DNA of 64,000 bases from Amanita rubescens. Its lineage: Eukaryota > Basidiomycota > Agaricomycetes > Agaricales > Amanitaceae. Within the stretch, counting starts at the first letter, position 1. Every line of letters starts with the position of its first letter. The DNA lies in contig WION01000011.1 of assembly GCA_015039365.1 (NCBI GenBank), positions 1 through 64,000 on the forward strand, in the 5' to 3' direction. Positions 56,944 to 64,000 of the stretch are shown here, piece by piece. Made by a program: the position numbers and the translations under genes. The notes beneath the pieces are model-generated. The model was not told the DNA's origin. It saw nothing but the letters and a program-made list of their open reading frames with translations, and made no database searches.

Positions 56944-59035
56944 ATGGCCCCATCCAAAAGAAAGCGAATTAACACCAAACGTACCAAATCGCAGCCAGTT
57001 GTTACAGATTCGTATGTGATGCAGTCATCTTGTTCGCTTACATTGTACCCTATGCCACCAGTGAACTACCAGCGTCGCAAGAGAACCATGATGTCCAAGA
57101 TAAGCTGTCACAGAAAGACAGCGAGATATCGGATGATCAACAGCCGTAAGTTCTTGATTATCGGTCTTTTCTTTTATGACATTGTTCCTCAGTCTTTTGG
57201 AAACTGGCCCGATCTCAAAGAAGCAGAAGAAACTCGTTTCGAGCGATGATGATAGCGACGTTCCGCTTAAATGCACTTCCAGAGTCGAAGACATATCTGA
57301 CCACGGCGAACATGAAACATCAGAGAGAGACGAAGATCCCGTTGCAAAAGTCAAGAAACCAAAAGTTTTTAATCTTCGCAGGTATGTCTTCATTCATTTT
57401 CATGAAGCACATGGTAGACTTTAGCGAATCTAGTGATTCTGCCCTTGCCGATCAGACGGCACGATCGTCGAAAGGCAAGCCGGGCTTCATTCCTCAATCA
57501 TCTACCTTGGAAAAATCCTCCAAATTGTTAGTTTTCACTTTAGCGATTACTCATGATTGTATACTAGAATTTCAACTCAGATTTTTTGATTCGGATCTTG
57601 ACAACTCAAATGACAGCGACAACGATTCGGATGGGCTGCACAGCGCGCATTCACTTGAAATACGAACTCCGTCAAAGGTTTTGTCTAAAGATCAGGGCGC
57701 TAAGGAAACGGCACCAATATATTTAGATTCTTTTCCAGAAATCACAGACTCTGGCATCAAACGAAATAAAGATATTCAGAATAACCCTATGATATTAGAT
57801 GAAGACGCGATCGATCCCCTCTTGCGTGAAGATCATAAATCGCTGCCAGCACTTAGGCAAGTTATGCTGTTACGACCATACTACATCATTGACATCATGA
57901 TTCACAGGAATACATCGGTAATACAATTCGTTCGCTATGGTCAAGCACAACCTGAGCCCGCATCAAATGTTGCCCTGGGATATGAAAACGTTATCATGAA
58001 CATGGCCTCCGGACCTAAGGGTAAACAGTACGTTTATTAACACTTCTTGTCAATTTTCTGTTAACTATATCGCCCAATAGGCAATTGGCTGCGGCTGTCA
58101 AATTTACTTACACCCTGCCTTTTGTTAATCCTTCTCGAGCATCACCCGCGCTGGTCACATATGACGCTGGCAAAATCTGCTTTAAGGGCGAAAACAGCAA
58201 ACATGGAAGGAACGTGGTGTTCATTACAACAGGACTTATCGTTGATTCCCAATTGAAAACTCCGGGAGATAGTACAATTAATCCCGGACATAAGGTGATG
58301 CCATATTGCTCAATGTACTGATACTTTGATTCAATGTCGCTATTCGTTAGATCCGTCAGGTTCTGTTACTTCCATTTGCGGGAGAAGTCCAACGACTTCT
58401 CGCTTACATAGGAACGGTGTTTGAGACGGAGGAATATGTATGCTTGTTAGAGTCAGGCACTTTGATTCTTACTACGCGAAGAGAAGGGGCAGGTGGAGAT
58501 TATAATAACGGAAATTATGCGACATCCTGTGCGCTGTTGTTTCTTTTCTTTGGTGTTCATTGATCTTGCTAATCCATAGATAATTTTGAAGCTTCCAGCT
58601 CTCCCGTTCGCCCACGAGTACCCGCAGGCCTTCTTACATCTTCTCCTGTTAAACTTGGAACATCTCCGAATCCGAACAAGGGCAAAACAACACATTTTTC
58701 TCCGTCCCTCGGTTTCAAGGACACTGGTATGTGAAATTTTGATAGAGTTCATGTAACCTCAAACGTTCTTGTTTCAAGTTCCCATTTACGATGCCCGTGG
58801 CAACCAAAACTTTATGTTTGACCAAGACAGTTGGAAGTGCATCAATGATCTACCAATATATAATAGCGGTAAGACCGACATACCCCCTTGTAAGTATATT
58901 GCAACCGTTGGGTATACGGTTGGCAGTTGGAAGACGAGAGCTGCCCCAGACGATGACACGATGAGAAACTGTGCAAGTCTAAACATACAGTTTGTAATCA
59001 TACTGGGAAAGATCGATATGAAAGACCTTTCTTGA
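56944..59035 (+). CDS. Gene B, copy 2: unknown conserved protein
   Basis: Plus-strand gene of about nine exons from ATG 56944 (MAPSKRKRINTKRTKS, basic, NLS-like) to the stop at 59035. After a Ser/Asp-rich region (VSSDDDSDVPLK; DNSNDSDNDSDGLHSAHS), conserved blocks are YLDSFPEITDSGIKRNKDIQ, VIQFVRYGQAQPEPASN, AAVKFTYTLPFVNPSRASPA, NVVFITTGLIVDSQLKTPGD, LLLPFAGEVQRLLAYIGTVF, YVCLLESGTLILTTRREG, VPAGLLTSSPVKLG, VPIYDARGNQNFMFDQD and CKYIATVGYTVGSWKTR. All introns I placed (first donor GTATGT at 57012) are GT-AG. The codon that is TGA in copy 1 is CGA here. No known domain. The C-terminal motif (YIATVGYT...S..IQFVIILG) resembles a C-terminal module I associate with uncharacterised mushroom proteins. 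Likely nuclear. Confidence 0.68.
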
Positions 59036-59329
59036 TATGATACGTTCAAATGTTATGTACATTTTTGAATGAAATAACTGTACGCGTCTTAATTGCTACT
59101 ACGCTTTCCACCTCCAGCTGCTACAATATTTTAAACGCAATCTATGACATGGTCCACTTTCACGAGCGGGTTGTCCGATTCAAGAGATGGGAGGGTACCT
59201 TTAGTTGAAGTTGGCGGTAAACGCTGGGAAGAATGAGACATTGAAAGGAGACAGGAAAAGTAACGAACCTCAAAAGCCTTATCCACAGACTGTTCGCAAC
59301 AACGACCGTAACGCGGCTCAATAATGCTA

Positions 59330-59585
59330 CGAATGTGAACGCGACCATGGTGAGCGCAGCAGGGACTGAGGAAGCGAGTGGGAGGACAAGACAAGGCACA
59401 GCGCAAACCGCTCAACGGCGTAATCTCCCAATGCCGCAGCGTATAACGCAATCAAATGCCGTTCACCTGCATCCTGCACCACTACTTTCAGATCAGCTTC
59501 CCATACTCAACCCAAAAACACGTACCTCTAGCACTCTCAAATATGTCTCAACATGGTCGGATGATCTTTGCCCCCAACCGTCATT
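59330..59585 (-). repeat. Inverted repeat flanking copy 2 of the A-B pair, right arm
   Basis: Inverted partner of 53825-54070, about 5.3 kb apart, bracketing A2 and B2. Identity by eye is roughly three quarters. Confidence 0.65.
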
Positions 59586-59644
59586 TGCCCCTTTCCTTTC
59601 ATCCGTTTTCTAGCACTTTCTTCCGCGCATATGACACGGATCGA

Positions 59645-59960
59645 GATCGTCACTGTATAAGACACCATAAGTGAGTAGCGTTTTCCTATTCGAAATTTAC
59701 AGCTGAGACGCACGGTGGTCTGTATTTATGTAGGGTTAGGGTTAGCTGAGGGCAGGCTCAACACACATGTGCTGTACGCTTGCCGTTCCCGACAATGAAG
59801 CATATGCTGCCGTAGTTCGTCACTGTATAAGACACCATAAGTGAGTATCGTTTTACAATTTGAAATTAACAGCGAAGACGCACAGTCGTCAGTATTCAAA
59901 GTTTGCTGGCACGTAGGGTTAGGGTTAGCTGAGAGCAGGATCAGCACACTCGTACTGTTC
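59645..59960. repeat. Two ~120-135 bp direct repeats containing a telomere-like motif
   Basis: Both units start CGTCACTGTATAAGACACCA and end with TAGGGTTAGGGTTAGCTGAG. Two to three TTAGGG units in each are the fungal telomere repeat, here interstitial. Nothing coding is seen from 59586 to 60294. Confidence 0.8.
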
Positions 59961-60294
59961 ATCAAGATAAGGTGCTAGCAGTTCTTGAAGATCTAAACCT
60001 TTTAAAATTCTCAACAGGTAAGCCAAATGAAGAGGAGAACATACTAGTACAAAGGTAACATGCACACGTTTAAAATCTATAAATTTGTTAGTTGCTATGA
60101 AAGTGATCATAGATCACTCTCAATCCGTTCAATCGCTTAACGCGTCGCCCGGGGTCCCGACTCTACACGTATGACCGAACGCGTTCACTAAAACCGCATC
60201 CGTACGTAAGAGGGAGACAGAGACACTCAAGCATTCATCAGCAGATGTTTGTGCATTGTATTACGTAAGTCCGAACTCACCTCGTCTCTCCCAC

Positions 60295-61704
60295 ATGACA
60301 GGTCCCTCTTCAGTATGTTTCACGGTGCTAATACATTCACGCTAGTTGATCCACTTTATGCTAGATTTCTGTGTCTTCTGGCAGAAGTCGGTCAGCAATA
60401 GGACAGGCAAATCGAAACAAAACATCTAAGCTAAGGTTCAAAAGGAATAAAAAAGCGAAAGCTGCGATTGAATTGGCCAAACGTGCGCTTGATCTGGAAG
60501 AAAAATTGACCCTCATGCGGGCTAAAGCTCCCTCCAGACGGAGACGTTCAGGTATGTTTTCATGTTTCAACACCATTTTTCCACCTACCACTTTTACGTA
60601 CAGATCGACCCAGGGGCCGCCGTACCACGGATGCTAAGAATCGCCGTTATCTTCGTCGGAGCTCTATGCGTTACGGAGCTAAATTTAATGCGGAATATCG
60701 AACCAGTATGTTCAAATTAGTATCCATTTAACGACAGACATTTACTGTGCCGTAGTCCATCATACTTGCACGTCAGTTCCAGGCGACTTCATTATCAGGA
60801 AGTCTAAAGATGAAGTTCGGGAAACGATCCAGATGACTTATCGAAAAACTCGATATGTCTACCGCAGCGGAAACGTTGAAGTCAAATGTCCCTTATCCGC
60901 CAAAACCATATTATTCCGAAGGGGCCGACTTAGTCTTGTCGCCAGAGTATCACTCTCCACCCTACGATTTTGTTTTCCCGATTTTCTCTTCAAAAAATTT
61001 GGGAATGTAATATCTCAAGGCCAGATGCGACGACTTATTAAAAAATGGCAGTGCTTTGTCGACACTGGCGTTAAACCAAAGGGAAAAAGGCATGATACGC
61101 GCTCAACAAAGCCGGCTTTTCATCTCGGTGTTTGGAGACGTTACCAGAAGATACCTCATATAACAGAAGATAGCAATTCTGAAATTGACAATGTTCGGGA
61201 AGCATCTGATGCATTCCTAACGGCACTACGCAATATTGTGGCATCTAAGATCTCCACTTACACCGAAAATTACGCGCCAAGGATTTGGAAAGAACAAAAA
61301 AAGTGAGTAATGTTTTCAAGTTTGACGCCTTATTAATTTAGACGTTTTTAAGCATTTCTTCATTTCTTTTGACGCTCGAACATATTGCTTGTAGAACAGC
61401 ATTAGATTTCGAATCCGCTTTCACGACGGTCGCCGTCATGGAGGGCAGTTCGGACAGGGTTCATGTAGATGCCAACGACCATGGCATATCATGGATTCTG
61501 CCTTTGGGAGATTGGGAAGGAGGGCGTTTGGTCATACCTCAGTTGAAAATGGAGGTTGAGGTCCACGCAGGACAACTGGTAGGTTTCAGTGCAAATATTC
61601 TTGCTCACTATTGCACTCCGGTCACAAAGGGACGAAGGATTATTATAACCATGTTCACATGCCATAACGTTTTCTTGGATTCTGTAATGTTTTGTAGATT
61701 ATGA
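60295..61704 (+). CDS. TET/JBP-like 2-oxoglutarate/Fe(II) dioxygenase
   Basis: Predicted exons: 60295-60312, 60365-60551, 60604-60705, about 60783-61302 and 61395-61704. The N-terminus is strongly basic (RNKTSKLRFKRNKKAKAAIE; SRRRRSDRPRGRRTTDAKNR), as for a DNA-associated protein. The last exon encodes a double-stranded beta-helix core: TTVAVMEGSSDRVHVDANDH with the HxD iron ligands (His codon 61462, Asp 61468), then LPLGDWEGGRLVIPQLKMEV, the distal His in ILAHYCTPV (codon 61606) and the 2-oxoglutarate Arg in TKGRR (61633 or 61636). The GDWxGGxLxxPxL and H-x(n)-G-R pattern fits the TET/JBP group that oxidises 5-methylcytosine or thymine and is expanded in basidiomycetes. The first exon and exact C-terminus are tentative. 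Substrate is inferred, not shown. It lies between B copy 2 and C copy 2. Confidence 0.72.
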
Positions 61705-61749
61705 ACATCATAAACTATATGAGTACTTTTATGCCTTTGCTCGTTTAGC

Positions 61750-62835
61750 CTGGATACTTTCTTAGGCCTTACCTCCTTATGCCCGCCTGCGCGGCACAAC
61801 AAGGGTGAATATCAACCATATTCTAGTGTCGTAAATTCTCAAGTCTCAAGTCGATACTCGACAAAGATAACCACGCTTAACGTCGATAACACGAGCGATC
61901 GTCTACCTTTTACCGGTTTGATATGCTCCCTTCCATGGCAAGTATCCTGTCTCGCCTTGCCCTTTACCCTGACCCTAACCCCAGTTTTTTTGATTTACTA
62001 CAGCGAGTATACCTTGTGCGCCGCATACTACACTGCTGGTGCCTATTATCAAACTGCTGGAGGGATATGCGTCGACATGTCAAACATGGATAAGATTTTA
62101 GAAATTCACGGTGTGTACTATACCTCTATTATGAACAATGAGTTAATTTCCGCAATCAGCTGAATACTCGGACCTGGTATGCCAGCTGGGTGCACGGTGG
62201 TTGGACGTTAATGTTACGGTGACAGAAAATGGTCCGTCGAGTACCACCGATTCTTCGCAGATGTGAAACTCAACAATGGGAGCACAGGAATACCTATTTT
62301 CTTCTCCTACTACAACACGTACAACTCACTATACCTAAATCTCAGATTGACCCCACACCCAGCATCGGAGGAATGCTCAGCACCTGATCTTCGGGCAGTA
62401 CGCTGCCCTCCGTTCTCCTGCACAAAAACAACCAAAGCTGAATGGTTCCTCAACGGAACAACAGACGTAGCAGATCCCCATCGTTCGTAAAGCGACAGAA
62501 GTCGTCAGTCAAGTGATGAACTGCGGTCTGGGAATCCGTACGTCACCTTCTCTCACTTTCTCTCCCCATCTTAAGACTCTAACACCACGAAGCTCACCAG
62601 ATTGTGTTGAACTTCTCAACGACAAATTCATGCACGCTACCAACCTTTGCGGCCAATCCAAAGACTGAAGTTATAGTCTCTTCTTCAAATTCCAAGATCC
62701 CAGCAAAGCTTATCTCTTCGACACCTCCCGGTATAAAAGTACGAAGGGACGGTTTTCACATTAGCAAAAGACGCAAAGGATGTTCGGGTCAAGATACAAG
62801 CGGTTCTTGATATAACGGTCTACTATTTGTCTATA
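61750..62835 (+). other. Possible decayed gene H, unrecognised
   Basis: Open segments with some coding character occur: YYSEYTLCAAYYTAGAYYQT near 62010, SPDCVELLNDKFMHATNLCG near 62595, and a basic KVRRDGFHISKRRKG near 62740. They are in different frames and no domain can be named. The region lies downstream of the dioxygenase and convergent with C copy 2. Confidence 0.25.
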
Positions 62836-62840
62836 CATGC

Positions 62841-63836
62841 CTATGAATTCTTTATCACCATTCTTGGCACAAACCTTTCGGTTTTAGCGTACTTTGTAAG
62901 ACTTATGCGCCAAGAAACGTTATGCCCTTCAACAGAACACATATCTTTCTTCTCTCCCTCAAGAGATATCATCCAGCACCGATCATCGCCAAAACGGCGG
63001 GTCCTCATTTTCAATTCATCGGCAGCGCATTGAAAGTTTTCAGTACGAATCGCATGTACCATTATCCAGCCTCGCCTCTCATATTTCTTCAGCGCTTCCA
63101 ATGACTTCTTGTTGAACACGCCGCAAACCAAAGTTTCCCGATCAATAAAGGTGCATACGGGATACAAAGAATATGCGCGCTGGTATGTGATCACGTTCAT
63201 AACGCACGCTTAATATTTATTAGTCGATGATCTAACATTAAAAACGCTACTCACTGGAATGAAAGTCCAATATTGCACGAATAGGAGAAGCTTTCGTCGC
63301 CATCAATTGCACAACTTGGTTTGAACCTGGGTGTTTGAAGCTCTCCACCGATTCTATTTCTTCAAAACCGCGATACTCCAATTCGCCTTCGACAACAGAT
63401 GCACTTGCTGCTGTCTTCTCCATCAAGCTATATCCAAATGCCACCATCTGCGTTTTCCACAAATCGATATATCTCGCTTCAAAGTAAAGGTCCAAATCGG
63501 CTTCGTGATAACGAGTTCTGTCGAAAAACTGCAATGCGGTAGAACCGCTAATAAGCGCGTTCGTTTCCTTCATCATTTGGACAAATACTTGGACCTGATT
63601 CTCGTTATCGACGAAAGGCATAATAACTCTTGATATGCGGAAGACGGACTTGCAATACTGTTCCTTTAAATCCTTCATTCTTTGCGAAGTCCGTTCAAGT
63701 GCCAAGATATCCTCAATCGGCAGGAGGTCAAATATTTTGTACCACAGCTCAACGCTCAATGAACTTGATTTGTGAGTGATAAAAATTAATACAGTTTAAA
63801 ACGTGTTACTCACTGGCACATGTCGAAATGAAACAT
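62841..63836 (-). CDS. Gene C, copy 2: F-box-like plus nucleotidyltransferase-like protein
   Basis: Minus-strand gene. A short first exon may start at ATG 63836 (MFHFDMC) with a GTGAGT donor. Exon 2 (to about 63258) carries an F-box-like LSVELWYKIFDLLPIEDILA, then NALISGSTALQFF and HEADLDLYFEARY, the GS...DxD nucleotidyltransferase signature. After a phase-1 intron at the same position as in copy 1, exon 3 encodes CVMNVITYQRAYSLYPVCTF, ALKKYERRGW and FGDDRCWMISL, ending at the stop at 62841. No defects seen. Likely an SCF-type adaptor with a nucleotidyltransferase-fold domain; activity untested. It shares order and orientation with C copy 1 relative to gene B. Confidence 0.68.
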
Positions 63837-64000
63837 CAACATGCTGGGATGTTTACGATACAGGAACGGTAAGGAGCAATCGGATTTTTCAGCGACGGCT
63901 GTATTTATAGATTTTGACAATCTACGCGTTGCCACTGACATTCGATCATTAGAAATGCGAGTGCTATAAGATTATCCGACCAACACCTGTTGGCAGAAGG

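Overview
The window looks like a transposon-rich stretch of an Agaricomycete-type (basidiomycete, mushroom-forming) fungal genome. The grounds are: genes split by many 45-60 bp GT-AG introns, a KDZ (Kyakuja-Dileera-Zisupton) transposase, a Helitron with a DUF6570-like region, a Gypsy-type gag, HNH, F-box/nucleotidyltransferase and RNase H1-N proteins of the kinds common in these fungi, and no bacterial operon structure. Only a few host-like genes are visible; most of the sequence is mobile DNA, much of it nested.

Layout. 0-0.5 kb: 5' end of a short-chain dehydrogenase gene on the minus strand. 1.6-5.6 kb: an array of ~140-150 bp tandem repeats split by a 3.25 kb terminal-inverted-repeat (TIR) element that carries a frameshifted, 3'-truncated copy of a cellular WD40/DUF2415 gene. 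6.2-7.6 kb: an HNH-nuclease gene. 8.0-22.9 kb: a SEC63-like gene remnant on the minus strand, in three pieces because two transposons landed in it. One is a 12.9 kb KDZ element (8210-21082, ~330 bp TIRs, 8-bp target duplication). It holds a transposase gene, an RNase H1-N (viroplasmin-type) gene and a large minus-strand accessory gene. That accessory gene is itself interrupted by a complete hAT transposon (9244-13186, 8-bp target duplication). The second insertion is a 1.54 kb Tc1/mariner-like palindromic element (21288-22830, TA duplication). 22.9-25.4 kb: a non-coding element with GGACTCC-rich ends, and a hAT-like end fragment. 26.9-28.2 kb: two related small genes (E1, E2). 28.5-32.96 kb: a decayed, 3'-truncated Helitron Rep gene with an unusual N-terminal region. 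33.45-37.03 kb: a young non-autonomous LTR retrotransposon with gag only and apparently identical 688 bp LTRs. 37-39.4 kb: several satellite-like tandem arrays. 40-42.6 kb: a second copy, inverted, of the 22.9 kb non-coding element family.

43.9-63.8 kb holds what I regard as the most interesting content: a three-gene set present twice. Gene A (minus) and gene B (plus) are divergently transcribed from a ~0.9-1.0 kb shared intergenic region, at 43956-48400 and again at 54647-59035. Gene C (minus; F-box-like plus nucleotidyltransferase-like) lies beyond B in both cases (49115-50115 and 62841-63836). In the second copy a TET/JBP-like 2-oxoglutarate/Fe(II) dioxygenase gene (60295-61704) sits between B and C. 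A and B are conserved at protein level between the copies, with at least several introns in matching positions, but I do not recognise their families. Copy 1 of B carries a CGA-to-TGA nonsense change; the same type of change is seen or inferred in two transposon genes of the window.

Coordinates of spliced genes are outer bounds. Exon junctions were deduced by eye from GT-AG sites and frame continuity.
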